Source of the DNA: an uncultured Alphaproteobacteria bacterium
Lineage (GTDB): Bacteria > Pseudomonadota > Alphaproteobacteria > RF32 > CAG-239
Reading direction: 5' to 3'
Assembly: GCA_944390895.1 (NCBI GenBank)
Contig: CALXRQ010000013.1
Coordinates: forward strand, 1-43,158
Length of the DNA stretch: 43,158 nt
A program made the translations under genes and the position numbers. Below are positions 15,366 through 24,076 of this stretch, piece by piece (the first letter of the stretch is position 1; the number at the start of each line of letters is the position of its first letter). The notes under the pieces are model-generated. The model saw nothing but the letters and a program-made list of their open reading frames with translations, searched no databases and was not told the DNA's origin.

Positions 15366-16337
15366 ATGGAAAAAATTAAAGAGTTGTTTACTAATCATCC
15401 GGTTCTGCCGGAATCCTGGCTGTGGGTTATTTTCGGAATAGCCGTCGTCGTTTTGCTGTTGTGGGACCTGTTGTTTTTCAACCGTAAAAACGAGGTGCCG
15501 AATTTTATGCATACGCTGGTTGTCTGTATCGTTTATATTCTGGCGGCCTGCGTGTTCGGCGTGTTTGTGATGTATGAAGAAGGCGTGGACCAGGGCATGC
15601 TGTTCTTTACCGGTTTTCTGGTTGAGAAAAGTCTGTCTTTGGACAATATCTTCATTATGTCGTTGATTTTTTCGTCGCTCGGGGTGCCTAGAATGTATCA
15701 GCACCGGGTGTTGTTCTGGGGTATTCTCGGCGCCATTGTCATGAGGGCTCTGCTGATTTTCCTCGGCGAGGCGCTGATCAGCAATTTCCATTGGGTGCTT
15801 TATGTCTTTTCGGCTTTTCTGGTTTATACCGGCATCAAGATGGTGCTGCCGGAAAAAGAGGAAAAGAAAGAGCTCAAGGATACCAAGCTTTATGCGGTTC
15901 TTTCCAAAATGTTTCATGTTACGCATGAAATCAGAGGCGAGCACTTTTTCGTGAAAGAAAACGGCCGTCATTATATTACGCCGCTGTTCTTTGCTTTGCT
16001 GATTATTGAAACGATGGACGTCATTTTTGCGCTGGACAGCATTCCGGCCATCTTTCTGATTACGCAGGACGTGTTCATCATTTATACCAGCAACATTTTT
16101 GCCATTTTGGGCCTGAGGGCTTTGTATTTTCTGCTGGAGGCGGCCGTTCACAAGTTTGTATATCTGAAGCAGGCGCTGTCGGTAATTTTGATTTACATCG
16201 GACTGAAAATTTTTCTGCCGAAAATCGGCATAGACATTCAGCCGTGGCATTCGCTGTGCATTACGTTTTCGCTTTTGTTCGCCGGAATCATCTTCTCGCT
16301 GATAAAGGTACGCAGAGACGCGCAGATTGCGAAATAA
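15366..16337 (+). CDS. TerC/Alx-family integral membrane protein
   Basis: A 323-residue protein with about nine hydrophobic segments. Family signatures are FFTGFLVEKSLSLDNIFIM, AVVF-type segment FGVFVMYEEG, LIIETMDVIFALDSIPAIF and FAILGLRALYFLL. The two acidic LDN and ALDS motifs are the invariant residues of the TerC family. Members such as Alx export manganese or load metal on secreted enzymes; tellurite resistance is a historical name. The ATG at 15366 is chosen over upstream in-frame starts because MEKIKELF begins the conserved region. The preceding ribosome-binding site is weak (CGGGAATAATGAA). The gene is flanked by terminators and appears monocistronic. Confidence 0.85.
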   Translation: MEKIKELFTNHPVLPESWLWVIFGIAVVVLLLWDLLFFNRKNEVPNFMHTLVVCIVYILAACVFGVFVMYEEGVDQGMLFFTGFLVEKSLSLDNIFIMSLIFSSLGVPRMYQHRVLFWGILGAIVMRALLIFLGEALISNFHWVLYVFSAFLVYTGIKMVLPEKEEKKELKDTKLYAVLSKMFHVTHEIRGEHFFVKENGRHYITPLFFALLIIETMDVIFALDSIPAIFLITQDVFIIYTSNIFAILGLRALYFLLEAAVHKFVYLKQALSVILIYIGLKIFLPKIGIDIQPWHSLCITFSLLFAGIIFSLIKVRRDAQIAK

Positions 16338-16339
16338 TC

Positions 16340-16366
16340 AAAAGCCCCGTGAAAAGCGGGGCTTTT
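16340..16366. terminator. Intrinsic terminator between convergent terC and motB
   Basis: AAAAGCCCCG (16340-16349) and CGGGGCTTTT (16357-16366) form a ten-pair stem with loop TGAAAAG. A and T tracts on the two sides allow it to serve both directions. Confidence 0.88.
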
Positions 16367-16369
16367 TCG

Positions 16370-17035
16370 TTACGGTTCAACACGGATAACTACGCGCCGG
16401 TTTTTTATCCGGTTCTCGGGAATGGCTTCTCCGTACATGTTAAAGCTCGGGTATGCGGGAGAGATGTCAGCCATGCCGATTGCACGCAGACGCTGGGCGT
16501 TGACGTTTCTTTTAATCAGTTCGCGGACGACACTGCCGGCGCGGGCGGCCGAAAACTCCCAGTTGGAAGGATAGTATTGGTTTTTGACTTCATTGGTGTC
16601 ATCGGTGTGTCCTTCGACCGTGATGCTGAATTTGCGGTAACGGTTTTCATTCAGAAGAAAGGCAATCTGACGGATAATTTCTTTTCCTTCGGGGCGGATT
16701 TCAATGCTGCCCTGATCAAAGAAAGTCAGATTGCTGATGTCTATGACCGCGCCCTGAGAGTCTGATCCGAGGCTGACGCCTTCTCCAAGATCCAAACCGG
16801 CTGCGTCGTCCAGAAAATCAACCAGTTTGCCGTCAACCTGTTCGGGCGGGACGCTGTTGAACGCCGCTGCCAGAGCATATTCAAGCTGGGCGGCCTTTTT
16901 CTTGTCGAGGCTGGAAGTGGCAAACAAGACAATGAACAAAGCCAGCAAAAGCGTCAGCAGATCCGAATAGGGAATAAGCCAAGTTTCGTCCGCATGTTCT
17001 TCGTGATGTTCTTCGTTTTTCTTTTTTCGAGCCAT
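16370..17035 (-). CDS. motB: Flagellar motor stator protein MotB
   Basis: A 221-residue inner-membrane protein. A short basic cytosolic N-terminus precedes one membrane span (WLIPYSDLLTLLLALFIVLF) with the essential proton-binding aspartate at position 25, equivalent to Asp32 of E. coli MotB. Residues 105-220 are an OmpA-type peptidoglycan-binding domain (ITVEGHTDDT, NWEFSAARAGSVV, NRRVVIRVEP). It anchors the stator to the cell wall. Its ATG immediately follows the motA stop codon, so the two are translationally coupled. The protein is shorter than E. coli MotB (308), within the range of alphaproteobacterial and Bacillus forms. Confidence 0.93.
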   Translation of the reverse strand: MARKKKNEEHHEEHADETWLIPYSDLLTLLLALFIVLFATSSLDKKKAAQLEYALAAAFNSVPPEQVDGKLVDFLDDAAGLDLGEGVSLGSDSQGAVIDISNLTFFDQGSIEIRPEGKEIIRQIAFLLNENRYRKFSITVEGHTDDTNEVKNQYYPSNWEFSAARAGSVVRELIKRNVNAQRLRAIGMADISPAYPSFNMYGEAIPENRIKNRRVVIRVEP

Positions 17036-17812
17036 TTATTGTTCTTCCTTCAGCGATTTTCTTTCCGAAATCGGAATGAAAGCCTGCAGTCTGGCTTCCA
17101 TGGCCATTGAAGATGCTCCGCCCTGAAGAGCCAGTGCTCCTTCCAGGACCATTCTGCGAAGCTCTACTTCTTCCTGCGAAATGCGTTTGAGTTTGTTGGC
17201 AAACGGGTGCCACAGGACATAACCGGTAAAAATACCGAGCAGGGTGGCGACAAAGGCAGCCGCGATGGAATGGCCGAGCATGTTGATGTCGGAGAGGTTG
17301 CCCAAAGCCGCAATCAGGCCGATGACGGCGCCGAGCACGCCGAGCGTGGGCGCATACATGCCGCCTTGGGAAAAAATCAGTGCGCCGGCGCGGTGACGCT
17401 CTTCCATCTGTTTGATTTCCGCTTCGATGACTTCGCTGATGAAATCGGCGTTAAAACCGTCGGCAACCAGTGTCAGCGCGGAACGGACAAAAGGGTCTTC
17501 CACTTCGGAAGCGTGTTTTTCAATGGCGACAATGCCGTCGCGTTTGGCCGATTTTGCAACGCTTACGAACAGTTCCAAGATTTGCTGTTTGGAAGGAAGC
17601 TTTTTGCCGACAAAAATAATTTTGAGCAAAACGGGAAATTTTTTTAAATCTTTGAGACTAAAGGCGTTAAACAATGCCGCGGCGGTTCCGGCAATAATGA
17701 TCAGAAAAGCGGCCGGATTAATCAGAGCATGCGGATCGGCGCCTTTCAAAGCCATACCGACACCGACAGCGAGAATTCCGCCGATAACGCCAATCAGTGA
17801 AGAAAGCTCCAT
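17036..17812 (-). CDS. motA: Flagellar motor stator protein MotA
   Basis: A 258-residue inner-membrane protein with four membrane segments: residues 3-23, about 28-47, about 140-165 and about 175-200. The conserved motif GGMYAPTLGVLGAVIGLIAAL includes the functional proline of the third span, and LGIFTGYVLWHPFANKLKR ends the fourth. The large cytosolic loop interacts with FliG, and MotA forms the ion channel with MotB. The ATG at 17812 (MELSSLIG) is preferred to one at 17839 because GGAAAAAGG stands directly before it and the family begins with the first membrane span. No sigma-54-like site was found upstream. Confidence 0.93.
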   Translation of the reverse strand: MELSSLIGVIGGILAVGVGMALKGADPHALINPAAFLIIIAGTAAALFNAFSLKDLKKFPVLLKIIFVGKKLPSKQQILELFVSVAKSAKRDGIVAIEKHASEVEDPFVRSALTLVADGFNADFISEVIEAEIKQMEERHRAGALIFSQGGMYAPTLGVLGAVIGLIAALGNLSDINMLGHSIAAAFVATLLGIFTGYVLWHPFANKLKRISQEEVELRRMVLEGALALQGGASSMAMEARLQAFIPISERKSLKEEQ

Positions 17813-17976
17813 GCCTTTTTCCTTTCTTAACAATAGCATTCTTTGAAAGGATAATTGATATAGTTTAATTTAGCGTTAAATTTTCTGAGGATAATTAACC
17901 GTCAGACTTCTGTATTCTTGACGCCGGCGGCAAAACAACTTATAAACGGAAAAGAGACAATTTTCTGGTATCGGCA

Positions 17977-19740
17977 ATGTTGAAAAAAATAAAAGAAAAA
18001 TTCAAATCGAGTTATATGGTTCAGAACTATATGAAGATTTACCCTTATGTCAAACCATATTGGGTAAGGGCTTTGCTGGCTGTGCTGATTACAATTCCGA
18101 TCGGGTCGCTCGACGCGGTTATCGCCTGGGCGCTGAAACCTTATATGGATGTGGTCATGGTGGAAAAAAGCACCTCGGCAACGGCTTATATTCCGCTGCT
18201 GATTATTTTCTTCAGCCTGATTCAAAGTATGCTGAACTATACGGCAACCTATCTCAATACGTGGGTCGGACGCCGGATTACCAATGACCTCAAAGAGGAT
18301 CTTTACAAAAAGCTTTTGCATTATGACGCCCATTTTTTTGATACGACGACTTCCGGCGACGTGCAGTTTCGTTTCAACAATGATGTGGAGGCGGCCTGCA
18401 GCGGTCTGCTGGCCAATCTGAAACTGTTCACGACCCGGGTGTTTTCTTCCATCTCGCTGATTTTTGTCTTGTTTTACAACTCCTGGCAGCTGGCGATTGT
18501 GGCGGTTATCGTTTTGGGCTGCGCCTTGTTCCCGCTGACCAGGGTGCGAAAAAAACTGAAAGAACTGATGGAAAAAAGCGTTTATGCCGGCGGCAATATT
18601 GCCACGCATTATAACGAAACCTACAGCGGCAACCGCGTGATTACGTCTTATAACCTGTATGACTATCAGTACGGCCGTTTTAAGGACAATATGCGGATGA
18701 TTTTCAAAATCGGCATGAAGATGGTGCAGCGCACGGGACTGCTTTCGCCGATGATGCATTTTATCGTGTCACTGGGTATTGCGTTGGTTATCTGGCTCGG
18801 CAGTTATCTGATTGTTCATCATGAAATTACCAGCGGCAACTTCGTTTCTTTTATTGCGGCGCTGATTATGCTTTATAACCCGATTAAGAGCATCGGCAAC
18901 AATTATAATTCGGTACAGATGTCTTTGATGGCGATGGAAAGGGTTTTTGCGCTGCTGGCTGCCCAGCCGGCAATTCTTAACCGTGAAAACGCGGTCAAGC
19001 TTGACGGTGTCAACAAGGTGATTGAGTATAAAAACGTATGGTTTGAATATATTAAAGACAAACCGATTTTAAAAGGCGTGAATCTGAAAGTTAAAGTCGG
19101 GCAGACGATTGCTCTGGTCGGAAATTCCGGCGGCGGAAAGTCGACGTTTGTCAACCTGCTGCCGCGCTTTTATGACATCAGGGACGGGCAGATATTGATA
19201 GACGGCGTTGACATCCGCGATATGGATCTCTATTCGCTGCGCGATAAAATTGCCATCGTTTTTCAGGATAATTTCCTGTTTGCCGGCACCATTCGCGAGA
19301 ATATTCTGCTCGGCCGCCATGACGCAACACCGGAGCAAATCAACCGGGCGGTTAAAAGCGCATGTCTGGAAGAGTTCGTAAATTCGCTGGATGACGGTTT
19401 GGATACGGAAATCGGCGAGCGCGGCGTGCTGTTGTCCGGCGGGCAGAAACAGCGTATTGCGATTGCGCGCGCTTTCATCAAAGACGCGCCGATTGTTATT
19501 TTGGATGAGGCGACTTCGGCTTTGGACAACAAGTCGGAAGCCATTGTTCAGCAGGCAATTGAAAATCTGATGAATGACCGGACGGTTTTTGTGATTGCGC
19601 ATCGTTTGTCAACGGTGAAAAACGCGGACAAAATCGTAGTCATCAACAACGGCGAGATTGTGGAAAGCGGTACGCACAAACAGCTGCTCGAAAAAGAAAA
19701 CAGCATTTATGCCGCACTTTACAAAACGCAGCTAAAGTAG
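17977..19740 (+). CDS. ABC transporter, MsbA-like lipid flippase (fused permease and ATPase)
   Basis: A 587-residue half-transporter. Six membrane helices occupy residues 25-320, and the nucleotide-binding domain spans 345-580. ATPase motifs are Walker A GNSGGGKST (about residue 381), Q-loop VFQDNFLF, signature LSGGQKQRIAIARAF, Walker B APIVILDEATSALD and switch histidine VIAHRLST. The family acts as a homodimer. MsbA flips lipid A-core across the inner membrane; other exporters of the same layout are possible, so the symbol is withheld. The lipid A-modifying genes in this window support the MsbA reading. The gene is transcribed divergently from motA, and its ribosome-binding site is weak. 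Confidence 0.85.
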   Translation: MLKKIKEKFKSSYMVQNYMKIYPYVKPYWVRALLAVLITIPIGSLDAVIAWALKPYMDVVMVEKSTSATAYIPLLIIFFSLIQSMLNYTATYLNTWVGRRITNDLKEDLYKKLLHYDAHFFDTTTSGDVQFRFNNDVEAACSGLLANLKLFTTRVFSSISLIFVLFYNSWQLAIVAVIVLGCALFPLTRVRKKLKELMEKSVYAGGNIATHYNETYSGNRVITSYNLYDYQYGRFKDNMRMIFKIGMKMVQRTGLLSPMMHFIVSLGIALVIWLGSYLIVHHEITSGNFVSFIAALIMLYNPIKSIGNNYNSVQMSLMAMERVFALLAAQPAILNRENAVKLDGVNKVIEYKNVWFEYIKDKPILKGVNLKVKVGQTIALVGNSGGGKSTFVNLLPRFYDIRDGQILIDGVDIRDMDLYSLRDKIAIVFQDNFLFAGTIRENILLGRHDATPEQINRAVKSACLEEFVNSLDDGLDTEIGERGVLLSGGQKQRIAIARAFIKDAPIVILDEATSALDNKSEAIVQQAIENLMNDRTVFVIAHRLSTVKNADKIVVINNGEIVESGTHKQLLEKENSIYAALYKTQLK

Positions 19741-19759
19741 CTTCTTAACATTTCAAAGA

Positions 19760-19790
19760 AAAGGCCGGAAGTTTCCGGCCTTTGTTTTTT
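19760..19790. terminator. Intrinsic terminator
   Basis: AAAGGCCGG and CCGGCCTTT (19760-19783) form a GC-rich stem around loop AAGTTT, followed by a T tract. It lies between the ABC transporter and the convergent OB-fold gene. Confidence 0.88.
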
Positions 19791-20164
19791 TAGTTGTTGA
19801 CTTTGTTTATTTGGTCAACTTCGATTTCAAGTTTGGTCCAGCCCTTATCGATTTCGCCTTTGATTTCGACCAGATCGTCGGGACCGATGTTTTGTCCCAT
19901 CCAGTCGTCATCGTCGATTTCAACGTTGATGGTTCCGGTTCCGTCGCTGAAGATGTACATTTCTTCGCCGATCTGTTTTTGGATGTTGCCGCGCAGAATG
20001 ACCATGGCTTCGTCATTCAGGCCTTTGGCCTGTTCTACGGTTATGACGGCAACGTCGGTGCCGGGACCGGTAAAACCTCCGCCCATATTATCTTTAGCGT
20101 TGGCCGCACTGCTGACGGCCAGAGCCGACAGAGCCGCTAAGGAAAGCAATTTTAACTTGTTCAT
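19790..20164 (-). CDS. Periplasmic OB-fold stress protein, YgiW/YdeI family
   Basis: A 124-residue exported protein. A signal peptide (MNKLKLLSLAALSALAVSSAANA) is cleaved before KDNMG. The mature part has the BOF (bacterial OB-fold) pattern: GFTGPG, then TVEQAKGLNDEAMVILRGNI, YIFSDGTGTINVEIDDDDW, a short G-D-V-like turn, and VEIKGEIDKGWTKLEIEVDQI. Such proteins (E. coli YgiW, YdeI) are linked to tolerance of peroxide, cations and antimicrobial peptides; the ligand is unclear. The gene has its own 72 bp upstream gap and may be monocistronic. Nothing is broken. Confidence 0.88.
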   Translation of the reverse strand: MNKLKLLSLAALSALAVSSAANAKDNMGGGFTGPGTDVAVITVEQAKGLNDEAMVILRGNIQKQIGEEMYIFSDGTGTINVEIDDDDWMGQNIGPDDLVEIKGEIDKGWTKLEIEVDQINKVNN

Positions 20165-20236
20165 ATCTTTCTCCTGTTGTTGTGTGTTAGACGTGATGTT
20201 TATGTAATCAGTCTGTTTTAATTATCAAGAGCGCGG

Positions 20237-20833
20237 TTATTTTATACTTTCGATGAGGAAAGTGATGTTGGTTGTAAATATCTTTACGGAGATGGCCAAC
20301 AGGATAATGCCGAAGAATTTCTGCAGCATGTAAATGACGCCGCTGCCGAGGATATGTCCGAGTCTTTTGGCCAATTTGACCACAAGATAAACAATAAGCA
20401 TATTGGCAATGATTGCGAGCAGAATGTTGATGTCTTCGTACTGAGCGCGAATGGAGAGCAGGGTTGTTAAAGCGCCGGCTCCGGCAATCAGGGGAAAGAC
20501 CAGCGGGATGAATGTGGCATCTTTGGGCATATCCGGACGTTCGTGGAAAATGTCAATGTCGAGAATCATTTCCAGAGCCATAATAAAAATAATCAGCGAG
20601 CCGGCGACGGCAAACGAGGAAATGTCAAGTTTGAACAGGGCCAGAAAAGCTTCTCCGACGTAGAAAAATCCGAGAAACATTACCAAGGCAATAAGCGCCA
20701 CGCGCTCGGCATGGATTTTTTTGCCGCCGCGGCGGAGCTTGAGAATGATGGGAATCGAACCGATGATGTCAATAACGGCAAACAAAACGACGAATGCGCT
20801 CAGAAATTGGCGCAGGTTGAATTCGGCAAACAT
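20237..20833 (-). CDS. MarC family integral membrane protein
   Basis: A 198-residue protein with six hydrophobic segments. Family signatures are an N-terminal FVVLFAVIDIIGSIPIILKL, a first-half block AGSLIIFIMALEMILDI and a second-half FIPLVFPLIAGAGALTTLLS. MarC proteins resemble small-molecule exporters of the LysE-like fold. Despite the name they are not shown to confer antibiotic resistance, and the substrate is unknown. It lies in a run of minus-strand genes but is separated from both neighbours by 70-90 bp, so it may be independently transcribed. Confidence 0.88.
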   Translation of the reverse strand: MFAEFNLRQFLSAFVVLFAVIDIIGSIPIILKLRRGGKKIHAERVALIALVMFLGFFYVGEAFLALFKLDISSFAVAGSLIIFIMALEMILDIDIFHERPDMPKDATFIPLVFPLIAGAGALTTLLSIRAQYEDINILLAIIANMLIVYLVVKLAKRLGHILGSGVIYMLQKFFGIILLAISVKIFTTNITFLIESIK

Positions 20834-20923
20834 ATTTTTTACTTCCTAAAACAAAATTGTGTTGATGAGATGTTTTGGTAGTATCATACGGAGCCGAGAA
20901 GTCAACCGAAATCGTTTTTTTGT

Positions 20924-21280
20924 TTATAAGATTTTTGACCATTCGGCTTCTTTAAAACCGGTCAGAACCGTGTCATCGCAGACCAACAGCGGCCGTTTGA
21001 CCAGCATGCCGTTTGAAGACAAAAGTTCAAGCTGTTCGTTTTCGCTCATTTGCGGCAGGCGGTCTTTGAGACCAAGGCTTTTATACAACAGGCCGCTGGT
21101 GTTGAAAAAACTTTTCAGCGGTTTGCCGCTGCGGGCAATCCAGTCTTTCAGTTCGACCGCGGAGGGATTGTTTTCGACAATGTGGCGGCTTTGATACAAA
21201 ACATGGTGTCGGTCCAGCCATTTTTGGGCTTTCTGGCAGGTTGAACATTTGGGGTATTCGAGAAAGAGAACGTTCGTCAT
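20924..21280 (-). CDS. ArsC/Spx-family thioredoxin-fold protein
   Basis: A 118-residue small protein. The N-terminal motif LEYPKCSTCQKAQKWL carries the CxxC of Spx/MgsR-type and YffB-type members of the ArsC family. The C-terminal motif (KRPLLVCDDTVLTGFKEAEW) is the conserved R-P-L-L-V segment. A true arsenate reductase would use glutaredoxin and the arginine triad; here the role may be redox-linked reduction or regulation, and I cannot choose. The ATG at 21280 is preferred because GGAGC lies six bases upstream and the usual N-terminus begins there. It starts ten bases after the preceding barrel gene and is probably co-transcribed. Confidence 0.82.
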   Translation of the reverse strand: MTNVLFLEYPKCSTCQKAQKWLDRHHVLYQSRHIVENNPSAVELKDWIARSGKPLKSFFNTSGLLYKSLGLKDRLPQMSENEQLELLSSNGMLVKRPLLVCDDTVLTGFKEAEWSKIL

Positions 21281-21290
21281 ATTATGCTCC

Positions 21291-22148
21291 TTACAGGTTA
21301 AAGACGTCTGAATATGCCAGGGACAGGCCAATCATAAAGTTGCTGCCGGCAACGTCCGACTGCCGGTCCTGGGCGCGAAAGTAAGTGATGTAGGGTGCCA
21401 GCGAAAGGGTGTCGTTCAGTTTGACGTCCATTCGCGAGGTCAGGTTGAATTCATATTCAAAATCGGTACCGCGGTAGGTGCTGTAGTAAACATAGTCGCG
21501 GAAGTAGCTTTCTATTTGAAATTTGACGCCTTCGCGCAACGGATATTCTCCTCTGAAGCCGATTTCATATGCCAGTTTGGTGTCGCTGCTGTAGGTCAGA
21601 TCCAGTTCCTGAACCGGTGCGACATACAGTTCTTTGACGTTTTTGCCGTTGAACATTTTGATACCTTCTTTGGCGCGGAAAGTTTTGGTGCGCGGCGCAT
21701 CGTTATTGGCGGTAAATTCGGTCTGATAGCCGAGGCTGGCAAAAGGGCCGACGTCCGCGTCTTCATATTTCCACATTTTGCGGTTATAATCGGAGGTAAG
21801 CAAAATTTTGTCGGCGTTTTCGGTGGAACTTTTTTCACCTTCGGCCGGTTTCAGCGTGGTCTTGCCATATTCGGCGTAGACGCTGTTGTTCCATTGCCAG
21901 TCGGTTTTTTCATATTCAAGGGTGAAGTCGAACACGCCTTTGATAACGGTTTCGCTGTCGGCGCTCAGCTGTGAGTTCGGGGAGTTTTGATATTGTTCGG
22001 CATTGTCTACCGAAGTGGATGACATTTCCAGCGCCACGCGTTTGAAGTTGGCTCTGAGTTCTCCGTCCGGCGGCAGAGCGGTTTCTTCGGCCAGGGCATT
22101 GAACGTGACAAGCAGAGATAAGACCAGGGCCGTCAGTTTGTATTTCAT
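21291..22148 (-). CDS. Predicted outer-membrane beta-barrel protein (DUF3078-like)
   Basis: A 285-residue exported protein. The signal peptide MKYKLTALVLSLLVTFNALA is cleaved before EETAL. The remainder is made of alternating strands (VIKGVFDFTLEYEKTDWQW, NNSVYAEYGKTTL, LLTSDYNRKMWKYEDADVGP, LDLTYSSDTKLAYEIGFRG), a pattern of outer-membrane barrels of the DUF3078 kind. The C-terminus ends in SDVFNL rather than a terminal Phe. No transport or enzymatic motif is seen. It is first in a probable two-gene unit with the ArsC-like gene. Assignment to DUF3078 is a memory-based guess; the barrel call is firmer. Confidence 0.7.
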   Translation of the reverse strand: MKYKLTALVLSLLVTFNALAEETALPPDGELRANFKRVALEMSSTSVDNAEQYQNSPNSQLSADSETVIKGVFDFTLEYEKTDWQWNNSVYAEYGKTTLKPAEGEKSSTENADKILLTSDYNRKMWKYEDADVGPFASLGYQTEFTANNDAPRTKTFRAKEGIKMFNGKNVKELYVAPVQELDLTYSSDTKLAYEIGFRGEYPLREGVKFQIESYFRDYVYYSTYRGTDFEYEFNLTSRMDVKLNDTLSLAPYITYFRAQDRQSDVAGSNFMIGLSLAYSDVFNL

Positions 22149-22298
22149 CGTAAGTTCCTTGTTTAGTCGTTGAATAGTTCGTGATTATAATAATTTTGCT
22201 TATTTAGGCAATTCGTTGAGACTGCCGTGTTGATATTTATTTAAAAAATTACTATTTATATAGACAGGAAGTTTTAAATTTGGAGGGGAAAGTTAAAA

Positions 22299-22559
22299 AT
22301 GAATCGGCTTAATGATATTTTTTTGTGGGTGTTTGCCGGCGCAACGGGGTTGTTCGTAATTATGTTTTCCCTCTATGTCGCATCCGTGTTAATTCCGGTT
22401 CTGCTGGTGGTTATGGCCGTGTCAGGGCTGGCTAACCTGATTATGTATGTCTACGGGAAGCGTAAGTCTTCCGGGCGCGGAAAAGGATTTCTTGCTTCAA
22501 CGAGAAAGAAGAGGCCCGAAATTATAGACGTTGAATATGAAATTATTGACGACAAATAA
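22299..22559 (+). CDS. Small two-span membrane protein, function unknown
   Basis: An 86-residue protein with hydrophobic segments at residues 8-32 and 33-52, then a basic region (GKRKSSGRGKG) and a C-terminal EIIDVEYEIID motif that could be a short binding peptide. An excellent GGAGGGGAAAG ribosome-binding site precedes the ATG. It is followed after 17 bp by the ROK kinase gene and is likely co-transcribed with it. The protein has no recognisable domain. Confidence 0.65.
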   Translation: MNRLNDIFLWVFAGATGLFVIMFSLYVASVLIPVLLVVMAVSGLANLIMYVYGKRKSSGRGKGFLASTRKKRPEIIDVEYEIIDDK

Positions 22560-22576
22560 ATCAGAAAGAAAAAGCA

Positions 22577-23461
22577 ATGGAAGAGAATGGAAAAGTTTTA
22601 GCTTTTGACATCGGCGGAACCAAGATTGCATACGGCATTGTCTGCCGCGACGGAAGTCTGGCGGGCAAGGTGACCAAAGTGAGCACACCGGCCACGCAAG
22701 AGGCGATTTATTCGTTATTGAAAAAAATTGTTTCCCAATATGAGAACGAAGTCGACGCGGTGGCGATTTCTACGGCGGGAACCGTTGACGACAATAATAT
22801 AAAAATAACAGGGTCGGTCGGAAATCTGCCGGAAGGTTATGAAAAAACTGATTTTCAATCGCTCAGCTCCAAAAGGGTTTTTGTGGTGAATGACGCCAAT
22901 GCCGCAGTGTGGGCCGAATACAAGGTCGGCAATGCCAAAGGAAAGAAAAACACGGTTCTGCTGACGCTGGGAACCGGCGTGGGTGTCGGGCTGATTGTAA
23001 ACGGGCGGCTGGTGACCGGAAAATCCGGCGCGGCCGGCGAGGTTCACTTTCCGATCCGGTTGGATAAAAAGCGGCGCTGCGGCTGCGGTAATTATGACTG
23101 TCTGGAAATTTATATGTCCGGCAAGGCACTGAATCTGGATGCCAAAGAATTTTTCAAAGATGACAACGCCACCAGTTATGACGTAATTGCCGGTGTGAAA
23201 GAGAATCGGCTGCCGGCGGTTGAAGCGTTTAACCATTGGCAGAATATGGTTTTGTACGGGGTGGTTATTTTTGCCAGCATCTTTGATCCGGACGTTATTC
23301 TGCTGGGTGGTTCAATGGCACATTTTATTGATTACGAGCGTTTGAACAAAGAGGCGAACGAACAGATTGTGACGGCGCCGTTCGTGTTGAAAGAGGCCGC
23401 TTTTGAAAACAATGCCGGGATAATCGGCGCGGCTCTGCTGTGTATGGAACAAAGCTCATAG
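22577..23461 (+). CDS. ROK-family sugar kinase (glucokinase or GlcNAc kinase-like)
   Basis: A 294-residue cytosolic kinase. The N-terminal phosphate-binding motif is AFDIGGTKIAYGI. The ROK signature appears in LTLGTGVGVGLIVNG, followed by GAAGEVHFPI and the zinc-binding motif CGCGNYDCLEIYMSG. VVNDANAAVWAE holds the catalytic aspartate. ROK kinases phosphorylate glucose, N-acetylglucosamine or N-acetylmannosamine; a DNA-binding domain of the NagC type is absent, so this is an enzyme rather than a repressor. With nagA-nagB in the same window, GlcNAc kinase activity is plausible but unproven. A terminator follows immediately. Confidence 0.85.
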   Translation: MEENGKVLAFDIGGTKIAYGIVCRDGSLAGKVTKVSTPATQEAIYSLLKKIVSQYENEVDAVAISTAGTVDDNNIKITGSVGNLPEGYEKTDFQSLSSKRVFVVNDANAAVWAEYKVGNAKGKKNTVLLTLGTGVGVGLIVNGRLVTGKSGAAGEVHFPIRLDKKRRCGCGNYDCLEIYMSGKALNLDAKEFFKDDNATSYDVIAGVKENRLPAVEAFNHWQNMVLYGVVIFASIFDPDVILLGGSMAHFIDYERLNKEANEQIVTAPFVLKEAAFENNAGIIGAALLCMEQSS

Positions 23462-23464
23462 GGC

Positions 23465-23498
23465 GGGAAAATAGAAATATTTTCCCTGTTTTTTTTAT
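23465..23498 (+). terminator. Intrinsic terminator after the ROK kinase gene
   Basis: GGGAAAAT (23465-23472) and ATTTTCCC (23479-23486) form an eight-pair stem, followed by TGTTTTTTTT. Confidence 0.88.
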
Positions 23499-23573
23499 TT
23501 TAATACTTGACTCTTTTAATATGTATTATTTATTATATATATTGTAATAAAAACATATTTTGGAGTCTATGTA

Positions 23574-24074
23574 ATGAAAATGCTTTTATGTCTGCTGTCG
23601 GTTCTTCTTTTGCCGGCCAAAGCTTTGGCCAATCCGGCCTGCGTGGTGTGTACCGTGGCCATCGGCGCTTCTCTGGAACTGGCGCGGAAGCTTGGTATCA
23701 GCGACAATATTGTCGGTTTGTGGGCCGGAGCGATGACAGCGCTGCTCGGATATTGGGCGATTTTGTGGTTTGACCGGAAAAACTGGCACTTTGCGGGCCG
23801 AGACTTCTGGCTGATGTTTTTGTCGATCGGAATGATCGGTTTCGTTTATTTCGGTCAGCTGGTTTATACGCCCCGGATAATCGGTTTTCTGTATATTGAC
23901 GCGTTTCTGCTTTCGGCACTGACGGGGGCGGCGGTTTATATCCTTACGGAGAAGCTGTATGCGCTGATGAAAGCCAAAAACGGCGGCCATGCGCATTTTC
24001 CGTTTGAAAAGGTGGTGCTGCCGGTGGCCGCGTTGTTTATTTGCAGCGTGATTATGAACTTTTATCAAATTTGA
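23574..24074 (+). CDS. Membrane protein with periplasmic CxxC, function unknown
   Basis: A 166-residue protein with an N-terminal signal sequence or first span (LLCLLSVLLLPAKALA). A C-V-V-C motif follows at residues 23-26, just at the expected periplasmic boundary, and four more hydrophobic segments come after it. A pair of cysteines at that position suggests disulfide exchange, and the CPHC lipoprotein encoded two genes downstream is a natural partner. The family is not recognised; the overall look is of small membrane proteins found beside thioredoxin-like genes. The ATG has a TTGGAG ribosome-binding site. Confidence 0.7.
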   Translation: MKMLLCLLSVLLLPAKALANPACVVCTVAIGASLELARKLGISDNIVGLWAGAMTALLGYWAILWFDRKNWHFAGRDFWLMFLSIGMIGFVYFGQLVYTPRIIGFLYIDAFLLSALTGAAVYILTEKLYALMKAKNGGHAHFPFEKVVLPVAALFICSVIMNFYQI

Positions 24075-24076
24075 CG

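Noticed and set aside
17813..17839. Upstream start for motA at 17839
   Set aside because: No ribosome-binding site, and the added residues MLLLRKEKG precede the conserved family N-terminus.
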